The notes: generated from the sequence alone by a model not told the origin. A stretch of 64,000 bases of DNA from Lactococcus garvieae (GCF_016758115.1 NZ_WIVG01000003.1:1-64000), one strand, 5' to 3'; shown: positions 9,273 through 17,490, counted from the first letter of the stretch. A program made the numbers and translations.

Positions 9273-10581
9273 AATATATGACTGGTTGAACCAAGAAGCC
9301 TTGGATTTACATTATTCTCTGCAAGCAGCGGGAATCATGGGTGAGACAATCGTTCTTAATGACGAAGGCAATCTGCCTGAGGACATCACTTCCCCTTATC
9401 GCTATTTTTGTAATGCTACTTCTGATACTGGTAAAGCTCTTTACTTTAACCAACTCACTGTTCCTGAAGGCTGGCAAATTACAGGAAATAATACAGAAGG
9501 TGAGGTATGGAGTTACGGCGTTAAGAAAGCGACCATTCATTATCATATGCCACTCTACTTACGTCTGATAAAGCAGGTAGATTGGTTGACTTTGGATGGA
9601 AAGGTGTATGTAACCGACCACTACAACCAATACGGCTGGTGCTTTGCAAAGACTTACTTTGATGGAAATCAGCAAGTTGTTCTCAAAAAATATTTTACGA
9701 AACAAGGGCATGAGGTGATCAGTCATAATCTTGTAACAGGGGATGTTCTACTGAGTTGGCAAGGCAAAGACTATCATTTTACAAGACTGGTGGATTTTAT
9801 CCTGTTTTATCTGGCAGAGGCAGGGTATAACCTCTCAAATATTTGGTATAATTCACTCGGATTACCGTTTTTAGCTTCCTATTATTATCAAGGTGAAGGA
9901 GTGGATACCTTATTTTGGCAGGAGGATGTAGGTGAGGCTATTCCAGGAAATATGAAACTCATCCTTGAAGGAAATGCTGGGCGGACTAAACGTGTAGTTG
10001 TCCAACAAAAAACAGTTTATGAGAAATTACTTCGTTTGGCAAGTGCAGAGGAAGCGGAGAAAATTGCATATCTTGGATATATTTATCCCAACATACGTAC
10101 AAATCACAATCGTAAGCAAGCTCTGATTTTAACAAATTCGGACCAGATTGAGGGATTGGATAATTTGCTCCGAAACTTGCAGGATTATCATATTCATATT
10201 GCAGCATTGACAGAAATGTCTCAACACCTCATTGATTATGAGAGTTTTCAGCAAGTGACCCTCTACCCAAACGTTTCTCAGAAAATGGTTGACCAGCTCT
10301 TTGAAGCATGTGATGTCTACCTTGACATCAATCATGGGGGAGAGATTTTATCAGCCAGTCGTCGTGCCTATGAGTCAGATCTTCTCATTTTAGGATTTGA
10401 TAATACCGTTCATCAACGGCAGTTTATGTCAGCAGATCATATTTTTAAAGCGCAAGAGCCTGAACAAATGGTTGACTTTTTACGGCAGTGTCAAGATTTG
10501 CCACGCGCAGTTACAAAACAACGTTCCGATGCTGGACAGTCAACGCCAGAGGATTATCATCAGATATTAGGAGGTTACTAA
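9265..10581 (+). CDS. gtfB: Adhesin glycosyltransferase-stabilising subunit GtfB
   Basis: A 438-residue partner of GtfA. GtfB shares the GT fold but serves mainly in acceptor recognition; the C-terminal half here lacks a clear EX7E motif, in agreement. Recognised by its start (MIRIYDWLNQEALDLHYSLQ) and coupling to gtfA: a strong AAGGAGG lies inside the gtfA 3' end and the genes overlap by eight bases. No further sugar-modifying glycosyltransferase is seen before the terminator, so glycosylation may be limited to GlcNAc plus Asp2 acetylation unless other gtf genes lie upstream of the window. Confidence 0.9.
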   Translation: MIRIYDWLNQEALDLHYSLQAAGIMGETIVLNDEGNLPEDITSPYRYFCNATSDTGKALYFNQLTVPEGWQITGNNTEGEVWSYGVKKATIHYHMPLYLRLIKQVDWLTLDGKVYVTDHYNQYGWCFAKTYFDGNQQVVLKKYFTKQGHEVISHNLVTGDVLLSWQGKDYHFTRLVDFILFYLAEAGYNLSNIWYNSLGLPFLASYYYQGEGVDTLFWQEDVGEAIPGNMKLILEGNAGRTKRVVVQQKTVYEKLLRLASAEEAEKIAYLGYIYPNIRTNHNRKQALILTNSDQIEGLDNLLRNLQDYHIHIAALTEMSQHLIDYESFQQVTLYPNVSQKMVDQLFEACDVYLDINHGGEILSASRRAYESDLLILGFDNTVHQRQFMSADHIFKAQEPEQMVDFLRQCQDLPRAVTKQRSDAGQSTPEDYHQILGGY

Positions 10582-10749
10582 ATGACTCGTAAAAATGAAT
10601 TGCTTGATAAAGATATCGAAGAACGAATTGATAAGGCAAGACTTGAGCAGCACGAGCCTGAAGTTAATCGTAGACCAATTTTTTATACCGTTATTGTTGT
10701 GCTAGTGACTCTAGCAGTCGTCTTGTCTTTGCTCCGCTACCTTAGATAA
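10582..10749 (+). CDS. Small membrane protein at the end of the Sec2 operon (Asp4-like candidate)
   Basis: A 55-codon gene that starts one base after the gtfB stop with AGGAGG nine bases before its ATG. The protein has a charged N-terminal half (MTRKNELLDKDIEERIDKAR) and one transmembrane helix near residues 33-52, ending in RYLR. Streptococcal loci carry small SecE/SecG-like proteins, Asp4 and Asp5, needed for SecY2 function. Position, size and topology (one C-terminal helix after a charged segment, as in SecE) point to such a role, but I cannot confirm homology by eye. It is the last gene before a strong terminator. Confidence 0.75.
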   Translation: MTRKNELLDKDIEERIDKARLEQHEPEVNRRPIFYTVIVVLVTLAVVLSLLRYLR

Positions 10750-10779
10750 ATGCTCAAACCTATCTGAAATCTAGAAAGA

Positions 10780-10829
10780 AAAAATGCTCCAGACGGCATA
10801 GAGAGATGCCGAATAGAGCATTTTTTTTT
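10780..10829 (+). terminator. Strong terminator ending the Sec2 operon
   Basis: A two-tier hairpin: AAATGCTC pairs with GAGCATTT, and inside it CGGCAT pairs with ATGCCG. A run of nine T follows at once (10821-10829). Confidence 0.92.
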
Positions 10830-11377
10830 CGGTTTTTGCCTCAGTTTCTTATTTTTTGCGAGGGATAAATTATCGGAGAAGTGGCAAACAATTTGTAAGT
10901 CTGAGTAGAAGAAACACCTAAGATTACTCTAAAAGAGAAAGTGAGAGTTTTGCATGAAATGAGGAATATCTTTAAAGTCATGAAAACCACAGTAAAATCG
11001 TTCTAAATCGAATGGTACCAAGCTCACATAGGGTTTGTATACGGGCTTTATCTTTTATTTGGCAGATGGCTATACAAGGCTTAGCCCTTTTTATAAAAAT
11101 AAAGTGCTAATGGATTTATAATATATACATTTATATAAGATAATAAATGTTATGCAACAGAAATCTGAGGCATTATATATACTTTTAGCGTTCTAAAATA
11201 GAGAGTCTACAGTTTTTAAAGTCGAAATAACTGTGGAAGTTGGGAAATAAAACCATGATAATAAATTTCAAATTATGGTATTTTTCCATCTTAAAAAATG
11301 TTGTAATACATGGATGAAAGTGCTATTCTAACATTGGGAAAGCGTCGTCAAGCATTCATGGAAAATACTGTCGAAAT
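10830..11377. other. AT-rich gap without a recognisable gene
   Basis: About 550 bases between the Sec2 terminator and the next gene. I see no supported ORF. The stretch has several short inverted repeats (for example TTGTATA with TATACAA near 11034-11077). It may be decayed DNA or the regulatory region of the gene at 11378. Confidence 0.5.
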
Positions 11378-11992
11378 ATGATAGTTAACTATAATAAAAG
11401 GAATTTTAAGATTTATTATGAAAAAATTAAAGAAAAAATCATTCTCTCAAGTGCAATGTTATCAATGTTGTCTGGAGCTATTGCACCTTCAACAGTAGCT
11501 TTTGCTGATGACAATGATCAATATAATGTATCTGCTATCCAGAAACCTTCTAGTGTTTCCGCAGAATTTGATTTGTCAAACTTATCACTCAATGGAGATA
11601 CAAAAACTATCGTAGATGACCAAGGAAATGTAACAAATTTCAAGGTTGAAACTGCATCAAATCCTTTATTACGTATATCAAACGGTTCACATAAAGTTAG
11701 CGCTTGGGGTTTAAATTGGCACGTAACATTTTATATAAACGTGAAAAACAATAAAATAACATCAGCCAACAATTTAAATTACACGATTATTGGTATCGCT
11801 ATCAAGTCATCTAGTCTAAGAGTTGAGAATAGCAAACGAGCAACGGCTCATTTTGAAGCAACAACTCCAATTTGGGATGTTCTATCTTGGACAGGATGGG
11901 TACGTGCCACTATCAATAGTTCTAACAAACTTGTAATTACAAATAATAAATCACAATTACAAATTGTTAATATGAAAGGAGGTACAATATGA
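11378..11992 (+). CDS. Secreted protein of unknown function
   Basis: A 204-residue protein not recognised by family. It has a Sec-type signal (basic stretch to about residue 19, hydrophobic IILSSAMLSMLSGAIAPSTV, cleavage likely after AFA). The mature part of about 160 residues is rich in Ser, Asn, Thr and alternating hydrophobic residues, suggesting beta structure; it has no Cys and no anchor motif. The RBS is weak. An ATG at 11418 starts a lysine-rich start in another frame that soon stops, so the true N-terminus is uncertain. It overlaps a tiny membrane gene by four bases (ATGA), an arrangement also typical of toxin or bacteriocin genes with an immunity partner. Confidence 0.6.
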   Translation: MIVNYNKRNFKIYYEKIKEKIILSSAMLSMLSGAIAPSTVAFADDNDQYNVSAIQKPSSVSAEFDLSNLSLNGDTKTIVDDQGNVTNFKVETASNPLLRISNGSHKVSAWGLNWHVTFYINVKNNKITSANNLNYTIIGIAIKSSSLRVENSKRATAHFEATTPIWDVLSWTGWVRATINSSNKLVITNNKSQLQIVNMKGGTI

Positions 11993-12081
11993 CTATGATG
12001 AGTATAGTTTTTATTACATTTATAGCCCTTATTGTTTTTGTTGTCTATTTTATAAAAAAACTAATCAATAAAAATAAGTAA
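11989..12081 (+). CDS. Tiny membrane protein, candidate partner of the 11.4 kb secreted protein
   Basis: A 30-residue peptide: one transmembrane helix (MMSIVFITFIALIVFVVYF) and a lysine-rich tail (IKKLINKNK). It is supported by a consensus AAAGGAGG six bases before the ATG, inside the previous gene, and by ATGA overlap with that gene's stop. It is too short to place in a family. By analogy with bacteriocin-immunity pairs it could protect the producer. Similar small membrane genes follow the secreted proteins at 16.6 and 62.2 kb. Confidence 0.6.
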   Translation: MTMMSIVFITFIALIVFVVYFIKKLINKNK

Positions 12082-12193
12082 AAAATCTCCATGAAATCAA
12101 GCATGAAATACTCTCAATGAAATTGCTAGCGGAGCTTTTTTGAGCTTGGGACACTTGCGAAAAAACAAGAACAAAAGAGACAGGAAACTGTCT

Positions 12194-13722
12194 CAGACTG
12201 TAGACAAAGTCAAGAGACCTTGTCTTTTTTGTTTCTTCAATGCTATAATGGACTAAAAGAAAACGGATACAGGAGCTGCTTATGTTCAAAAAACAAAACA
12301 AAGACTTCCCCCGCAATCAATACGGCTTCTACACTTTAGACGAGCTGGTCCCGCAAGACCATTATCTACGCGACATTGATTTTGATTTCATTTATGATTT
12401 GGTTGCGCCGCTTTATAGCGATGACAGTGGTCGACCATCTCTAGACCCCGTCCTACTTATTAAATTGCCTCTTTTACAATATCTTGAAGGCATACGTTCC
12501 ATGCGCCAGACCATCAAGCAGATTCAGGTTAATAATGCTTACCGTTGGTTTTTAGGCTTGAGCTTAGAAGATGATGTCCCCCATTTTTCAACCTTTGGCA
12601 ATCTTATTCCCGCAGGTTCAAAGATACGGATCTTTTTGAACAAATTTTCTATGGTATTTTAGAACAGGCGAGACAGGCAGAATTAGTGGATGAATCTGTA
12701 GTTTTCATAGACGGTACCCACATCAATGCCCATGCCAATAGCCATAAGTATGAAAACCAAGAAGTCGCAAATGAAGCCCTCTTTTACGCAGACACCCTCA
12801 AATCCGAAATCAAAATGGAGCGTGAACGTCACGAAAAAGAGCCCTTAGAAAGAAGCGACACTGAGCTTAAAAATATTAAAGTCTCTAAAACAGACCCGGA
12901 AGCTGGCTGGTTTAGAAAAGGAGAGCACAAACACGTTTTTGCCTACAATGCACAGGTTGCTTGTGATAAAAATAGCTGAGTTTTGGGTTTTACTGTGTAC
13001 CCAGGTAATGAACATGATTCAAGAGCTTTCAAGTCACTTTTTGATGTTTTAGAAGCAAAATATCAGATAGAAATGATGGTGATGGATGCTGGTTATAAAA
13101 CGCCAGCCCTTGCATATCTCTTGATTACACAGGGGATTACACCTGTTTTTCCTTATACTCGTCCCAAAGGCAAGAAAGCAGGGCTGAGGAAGAAAGATTT
13201 TAAATATGACCGTGAGTTTGATGGCTATACTTGCCCCCAAGGTCAGTGGCTAAACTATTCTACAACTAATAAATTAGGCTATCATGAGTATAAGAGTAAT
13301 GCGAAAATTTGTCAGTCTTGTCCGCTCTTGTCAGATTGTACCCAATCTGCCAATAAAACCAAGCTTATCACACGGCATATTTGGCAGGATGATTTGGATG
13401 GGGTTGAGCAGATTAGGCGTTTAGGCTTCTTTAAGAGCATCTATCTCTTGCGCAGAGAGACCATCGAGCGGATCTTTGGCACAGGGAAGGAATATCATGG
13501 TTTGAGATATACCAATGAAATTGGGCTGGGGCAGATGGAGAAAAAGCTAGCCCTGACTTTTGCGAGCATGAATATGAAGAAACTGGCGAAAGTGCTAAAA
13601 AATAGGGAGCAAGAAAGCTTGCTTTTTGGTCTAAAAAAGAGAGAATTACAGTTGAAATTACTTTTCATTATGAATACAAGAAAACAGCCTCAGATTTTGA
13701 GGCTGTTTGCCTACGGTCTGAA
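12194..13722 (+). mobile_element. IS1182-type insertion sequence, inactive
   Basis: The transposase remnant is bracketed by imperfect inverted ends: CAGACTGTAGACAAA at 12194-12208, and its counterpart at 13708-13722 which reads CAGACCGTAGGCAAA on the minus strand (13 of 15 match). The right end also contains the palindrome GCCTCAGATTTTGAGGC (13687-13703), which reappears at 15.55 and 17.6 kb. The exact outer boundaries and any target duplication are unclear. The transposase is broken in at least two places, so it cannot move by itself. Confidence 0.7.
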
Positions 13723-13735
13723 GCTTGAACAATAG
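12282..13735 (+). pseudogene. IS1182-family transposase, frameshifted and interrupted by a stop
   Basis: Three pieces together make a full DDE transposase. The first frame (12282 to about 12610) carries the N-terminal domain (DYFPRNQYGF-like start, RPSLDPVLLIKLPLLQYLEGIRS). A shift near 12600-12620 moves to the second frame (RRFKDTDLFEQIFYGILEQA, then DESVVFIDGTHINAHAN with the first catalytic Asp). An in-frame TGA at 12977 interrupts it, and reading resumes from about 12983 (GNEHDS, VMDAGYKTPALAYLL with the second Asp, a CxxC..C zinc-like cluster, RRETIERIFGTGKEYHGLRYT with the catalytic Glu). The last codons run through the right IS end. A TATAAT lies 36 bases before the ATG. Confidence 0.88.
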
Positions 13736-13820
13736 TTTAAGCTATTTTTGTTGTTCTTTGTTAAAATGTATGTATCATAAAGTAAAGAAATTAGACACAA
13801 ATTCGGCACAAAGTTAAAAT

Positions 13821-13850
13821 AAAAAGCTCAACCATAAGGATTGAACTAGT
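13821..13850 (-). terminator. Terminator for tRNA-Thr (minus strand)
   Basis: On the minus strand an AGTTCAATCC/GGTTGAGCT hairpin with a four-base loop is followed by TTTTTATTTT, just downstream of the tRNA 3' end. Confidence 0.65.
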
Positions 13851-13858
13851 ATATATAA

Positions 13859-13931
13859 TGCCACTGAATGGAATCGAACCATCGACCTCCACCTTACCAT
13901 GGTGTTGCTCTACCGACTGAGCTACAGCGGC
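13859..13931 (-). tRNA. tRNA-Thr (anticodon GGT)
   Basis: The minus strand folds as a 73-base cloverleaf: acceptor GCCGCTG/CAGTGGC with one G-U pair, D-arm GCTC/GAGC, anticodon loop ATGGTAA (anticodon GGT), and T-loop TTCGATT closed by GATGG/CCATT. The discriminator is A and CCA is not encoded. The first anticodon-stem pair (27-43) is an A-G mismatch, which is slightly unusual but leaves the fold intact. Confidence 0.9.
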
Positions 13932-14058
13932 TAACTTGTTGCTTTTGCCCACTCGGAGAGCAACAGGGGAGGATTTGCTAAGCAAATCTTTATCTGCCGA
14001 TTAGAAGCTGTGCTTCTAACTCTACCGACTGAGCTACAGCGGCTGACTTGTTGCTTTA
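13908..14058. repeat. Duplicated tRNA 5' half flanking hairpin DNA (tRNA scar)
   Basis: A 39-base segment covering the first 24 bases of tRNA-Thr plus its 5' flank occurs at 13908-13946 and again at 14020-14058 with two differences. Between them lie short perfect palindromes (TTAGAAGC/GCTTCTAA, GATTTGCT/AGCAAATC, GTTGCT/AGCAAC) and not a second complete tRNA. The outer copy is therefore a tRNA fragment, a pattern seen at attachment sites or after recombination at a tRNA. It lies directly upstream of radA. Confidence 0.7.
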
Positions 14059-14141
14059 CGAATGGGCTGCATCATCAAGCACTAATAATTTTACCAAAAA
14101 TACGAATAAAAGTCTATAAAAATAGAAGTGAGGACATTAAA

Positions 14142-15503
14142 ATAGCAAAGAAAAAATCAACATTTCTCTGTCAAGAATGTGGCTATAAATCTGTAAAAAA
14201 ACTTGGTCGCTGCCCAAACTGTGGGGCGTGGGGGTCTTTTGTTGAAGAAGTTGAGGTGCAGGAAGTTAAAAATCAGCGCATTAGCCTTACAGGTGAACGC
14301 TCAAAACCCATGAAGTTAGATCAAGTTGAACTTTTTGACACACCACGCGTTGAGACAGACCTAGAGGAGTTTAATAGAGTGCTCGGTGGTGGCGTTGTTC
14401 CCGGCAGTCTTGTACTTATTGGGGGTGATCCCGGGATTGGTAAGTCCACACTTCTACTCCAAGTATCAACGCAACTTGCTTCTCGGGGAAGAGTGCTCTA
14501 TGTTAGTGGTGAAGAGTCTGCCCAGCAGATTAAGCTGCGTGCAGAGCGCTTAGGTGATATTGACACTGATTTTTACCTGTATGCAGAAACCAACATGCAA
14601 AGTATCCGAAACGAGGTTGAGCGCTTGCAGCCAAACTTTTTGATTGTTGACTCGATTCAAACCATCATGACACCAGAAATTCAAAGTACACAAGGTTCCG
14701 TAAGTCAGGTCCGTGAAGTGACCGGAGAACTTATGCAGTTGGCAAAAACTAATGACATTGCGACCTTTATCGTAGGACATGTGACAAAGGAAGGACAGCT
14801 TGCAGGACCACGTATGCTGGAGCATATGGTAGATACCGTGCTCTATTTTGAAGGGGAACGTCAAAATACGTTTCGCATATTGCGAGCAGTCAAAAATCGC
14901 TTTGGTTCTACCAATGAAATAGGTATCTTTGAGATGCAGGGCAGTGGCTTAGTTGAAGTGATAAATCCGAGTGAGGTTTTCCTAGAAGAACGTTTAGAAG
15001 GCTCTACAGGCTCTGCTATCGTCTGTGCTTTGGAGGGAACACGTCCAATCCTAGTTGAAATTCAAGCGCTAACTACACCAACCATGTTTGGTAATGCCAA
15101 ACGGACAACTTCTGGTTTAGACTTTAACCGCGTGAGCTTGATTATGGCCGTACTTGAAAAACGTGCAGGCTTTCTTTTGCAGCAGCAAGATGCTTATTTG
15201 AAATCAGCAGGTGGTGTAAAACTGGATGAACCAGCAATTGACTTGGCAGTTGCAGTAGCTATCGCTTCAAGCTATAAAGAAGCGCCGACAGATGCGCGTG
15301 AATGTTTCATCGGAGAAATAGGTTTGACTGGTGAGATACGGCGTGTGACACGCATGGAGCAGCGACTTAATGAGGCAAGTAAATTGGGATTTCAAAAGGT
15401 CTATGCACCTAAGAATAGCCTAGCAGGTGTGGATATTCCAGAAAATTTAAAAGTCGTTGGTGTGACAACTCTGTCTGAATGTTTGAAAAAAGTATTTGGT
15501 TAA
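14142..15503 (+). CDS. radA: DNA repair protein RadA, apparent ATA start
   Basis: A 453-residue RadA (Sms), a RecA-like branch-migration ATPase in recombination. It shows a zinc finger (C10, C13, C24, C27), Walker [11 protein letters not shown] near residues 94-103, the RadA-specific KNRFG at 251-255, and the C-terminal Lon-like domain ([20 protein letters not shown]). The family usually begins MAKKK; here AKKKSTF is preceded by ATA at 14142, eight bases after GTGAGG. No ATG, GTG or TTG occurs in frame between the tRNA scar and this site except a GTG at 14010 inside the scar, so ATA (or ATT at 14136) seems to serve as start, or the start codon has mutated. Confidence 0.9.
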   Translation: MAKKKSTFLCQECGYKSVKKLGRCPNCGAWGSFVEEVEVQEVKNQRISLTGERSKPMKLDQVELFDTPRVETDLEEFNRVLGGGVVPGSLVLIGGDPGIGKSTLLLQVSTQLASRGRVLYVSGEESAQQIKLRAERLGDIDTDFYLYAETNMQSIRNEVERLQPNFLIVDSIQTIMTPEIQSTQGSVSQVREVTGELMQLAKTNDIATFIVGHVTKEGQLAGPRMLEHMVDTVLYFEGERQNTFRILRAVKNRFGSTNEIGIFEMQGSGLVEVINPSEVFLEERLEGSTGSAIVCALEGTRPILVEIQALTTPTMFGNAKRTTSGLDFNRVSLIMAVLEKRAGFLLQQQDAYLKSAGGVKLDEPAIDLAVAVAIASSYKEAPTDARECFIGEIGLTGEIRRVTRMEQRLNEASKLGFQKVYAPKNSLAGVDIPENLKVVGVTTLSECLKKVFG

Positions 15504-15535
15504 AAGAACTATCTCAATGAGAAGAATAAAATATT

Positions 15536-15573
15536 AGACTGCAGACAAACAGCCTCAAATTTTGAGGCTGTTT
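15536..15573 (+). repeat. IS-end-like repeat, left boundary of a 2.1 kb cargo segment; also radA terminator
   Basis: AGACTGCAGACAAACAGCC followed by TCAAATTTTGAGGCTG matches the right end of the IS at 13.7 kb read on the minus strand, and the inverted copy at 17588-17625. The inner part forms AAACAGCCTC/GAGGCTGTTT and ends in TTT, so it can also terminate radA. Confidence 0.8.
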
Positions 15574-15698
15574 CTTGTGTAGTGAAAATAAACTGATTTT
15601 AATCGGAATTTTTCTTTTCTCAATCTTAAAAACAAGACTCCAGTCTATCTCTTTTCCTATATTCAAGCAGTCAAATTTCTGGGATTAAGCCAGGTTAA

Positions 15699-15884
15699 AA
15701 GGTTCGTTTTACGATTCAACAGATCCTTCCAAAAATAGAAATTCTAACCGGAACAATCCACCAAATTGACAGTGCCCCAACTCCATTGAAGAGCGGGAAT
15801 ACTTATAAAGTTTCGGCCTTAGTCACCATTCAAAAGACTTATTTTAACTACTACTTAGATAAAATAAAAGGAGAGTCTTCATAA
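15699..15884 (+). pseudogene. C-terminal remnant of a bacteriocin secretion accessory (HlyD/LcnD-like) protein
   Basis: One open frame without a start (61 codons from 15702, opened by a stop at 15693) reads ...LTGTIHQIDSAPTPLKSGNTYKV..., then ends in QKTYFNYYLDKIKGESS. Both halves resemble the end of the membrane-fusion proteins that accompany bacteriocin ABC exporters (LcnD, BlpB, MesE), whose tails read roughly G-K-TYFNYYKDK. The segment that normally lies between these two motifs is missing, so this is an internally deleted fragment. It shows that the segment derives from a bacteriocin locus. The family call is from memory of the motif. Confidence 0.65.
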
Positions 15885-15999
15885 AGTTGCTTATGTTAAG
15901 CAGAATGACACAAATATCCAGAAAATAGTAAAACATAATTTTTTTAATAACTGCAGATAAAAAATTCTAATTTGTCATGTTTTGTCATTCACCACACTC

Positions 16000-16028
16000 T
16001 TGAAAAAGCGCTTACAAATCGATACAAT
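16000..16028 (+). promoter_or_regulatory. Sigma-70 promoter of the immunity-like gene
   Basis: TTGAAA (16000-16005), a 17-base spacer and TACAAT (16023-16028), 36 bases before the ATG at 16064. Just upstream TTGTCAT occurs twice (15972-15988) ten bases apart, which could be an activator site. Confidence 0.75.
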
Positions 16029-16063
16029 GTAAGCAGTTCAAAACTATGGATAAGGGGGGATTA

Positions 16064-16350
16064 ATGTTAAAAAAACAATAGAAATTTTGGAAGATGAAAT
16101 TTTAAAGGATTTAAAAAGAATTCTTGGAAATACTAATAGCACTAATTTCGAAAAAGAAAAAGTTTCTATTGCAATAAACTTAATGGAAAAGGGCACTCCT
16201 ATATCTAATGTATTGAGACGTCTTCAAATCACATTTGTTGGCAAAACACAAAGTCCAGAAGTCAAGTCATTTAATAAAAACATTACTCCGTATCTTAGAG
16301 ACAGCCAAATACTAGGAACGGCTTTCATGGGTTCTGCCCTACCTCTGTAG
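16064..16350 (+). pseudogene. Bacteriocin immunity-like protein, frameshifted at an A7 tract
   Basis: From the ATG at 16064 (RBS AAGGGGGGA) the frame reads MLKKQ and stops. One more A in the seven-A run would give MLKKTIEILEDEILKDLKR and join the long frame that ends at 16350, about 95 residues in all. The long frame can otherwise only start at a TTG (16087) without an RBS. The product (LKDLKRILGN, KVSIAINLMEKGTPISNVLRRLQ, SPEVKSFNKNI) has the size and helical heptad pattern of the enterocin A/pediocin immunity family, a cytosolic four-helix bundle that protects against pediocin-like bacteriocins. The family assignment is moderate. No pediocin-like bacteriocin gene is seen beside it. Confidence 0.6.
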
Positions 16351-16442
16351 TTTTTATTTTAAGTAAACTTATAGCCTAATGTAAGAGTGGTTGAGAAAGT
16401 CTTATTATAATTAAGTCAAAGTTTTATCATTTTTTGGTCTGG

Positions 16443-16475
16443 CTATAAACAAAGCCAAATCAACTTTGTCTATAG
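16443..16475. repeat. Inverted repeat between immunity-like and secreted-protein genes
   Basis: CTATAAACAAAG (16443-16454) pairs with CTTTGTCTATAG (16464-16475), 11 of 12 bases, with a nine-base loop and no T-run. It could be an operator or a weak transcription barrier. Confidence 0.5.
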
Positions 16476-16509
16476 TCGAATTGTGCATTTGGTTATTTTA
16501 ATTAATTTG

Positions 16510-16524
16510 AATTTTCTGGAATTA
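16510..16524 (+). promoter_or_regulatory. Weak CodY-box-like site
   Basis: AATTTTCTGGAATTA matches 12 of 15 positions of the CodY consensus AATTTTCWGAAAATT, 50 bases before the next gene. By itself this is suggestive only. Confidence 0.3.
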
Positions 16525-16575
16525 GCAATGCTGTCATTGTCAGATTAATTACAAAGACTTCTAGTAGAAAGTTTT

Positions 16576-17320
16576 ATGGAAAAGAAAAAATTTAAAATTA
16601 CACTATCATGTGTAATGTTGTTACTTCTTAGCAGTGGTGCTTATGTACATACAACTGCTCAAAATTATCAAGAAAGCATTTATAACCCCCAAGTTAAGGA
16701 ATACTCCACACAGCCAAAAATTAGTAGCTTTGGATACTGTCAGTGATGAAAAAAGTGAACCTGTGAAATCAGTGGAAGCTGGGAAAGTGAACGATGAGTT
16801 TATTAATCGTTTTGATAATGCTGTAAGCTTGAATGAGAAAACTGGAAAATTTGAAATTGATAAATCAAAAATCCCGAACAACGCTTCAGAAGAAGAAATT
16901 TCTGCTTTAAATAAAAGGGTTGACACAAGTAATGTATCGTTGAAAAAAATCATTGCTTCTACTCCTAAAGAAAACACAGTTCAAAATGAGGACTCTGTAG
17001 TTGTTGCAAATGATGAAAAAACAGCTAAAGAGATTCAAGTATCGACCATGGGGAAATATCATGATGGTTCTACTTATTTACATGTTTATTGGTGGGGACT
17101 TCGTATTGGTATAAATAAAGCACAGACTCAATATGCAGCCAGTGCTGGATTAGTTATAGCCGGTGTTTATGTTCCTGCTAAAGCTGTTCAAGCCGCGCTA
17201 GGTATTTTAGGATTATCAGTAGGAAAATTTATTCCTGGAGGAATTGTATTTAATTCTTCCCCTCAATTTATCCCTGTAGTAGGAAGCGATGCTATTGTAT
17301 GGGGAGTGGGATGGCAATGA
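16576..17320 (+). pseudogene. Secreted hydrophobic bacteriocin-like protein, frameshifted at a C5 tract
   Basis: The ATG at 16576 opens a good signal peptide (MEKKKFKITLSCVMLLLLSSGAYVHTTA) but that frame stops at 16746. One C fewer in the CCCCC run at 16685-16690 would join it to the long frame ending at 17320, about 247 residues. The mature part has a charged pro-like region (DEKSEPVKSVEAGKVNDEF) and a C-terminal ~90 residues with VYWWGLRIGINKAQTQY followed by long Ala/Gly/Val-rich hydrophobic stretches, as in membrane-active peptides. I do not know the family name. The 62.2 kb gene is a diverged homologue. A small membrane gene follows at once. Confidence 0.65.
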
Positions 17321-17490
17321 AAGAAACCAAATATCAAATAGCAATGACAACTTTAGCTATAGTTGGACTAGTTTTTATATTTTTTACTGGGGTTGAAAGC
17401 TTTGGTAAATTACTCATAAATATTTTATTGGTTGTTATTCTGATTGTATCAGTTTCAGGACTAATTAAAGATTTTCTAAATAAGAAATAA
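17317..17490 (+). CDS. Small two-helix membrane protein, putative immunity partner
   Basis: About 57 residues (MKETKYQIAMTTLAIVGLVFIF...) with two hydrophobic helices separated by GVESFGK and a basic end (LIKDFLNKK). GGGGAG at 17301-17306 suits the ATG at 17317 or the in-frame ATG at 17311; the gene overlaps the stop of the secreted-protein frame. Size, topology and coupling fit an immunity protein for the upstream product. No family motif is recognisable. Confidence 0.6.
   Translation: MKETKYQIAMTTLAIVGLVFIFFTGVESFGKLLINILLVVILIVSVSGLIKDFLNKK

Noticed and set aside
13988-14043. A second complete tRNA
   Set aside because: Only the first 24 bases match a tRNA; the following bases form an 8-bp stem with a three-base loop and no anticodon or T-arm.
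14010-14141. N-terminal extension of RadA from a GTG at 14010
   Set aside because: The extension is translated tRNA-fragment DNA with no similarity to RadA and no RBS.
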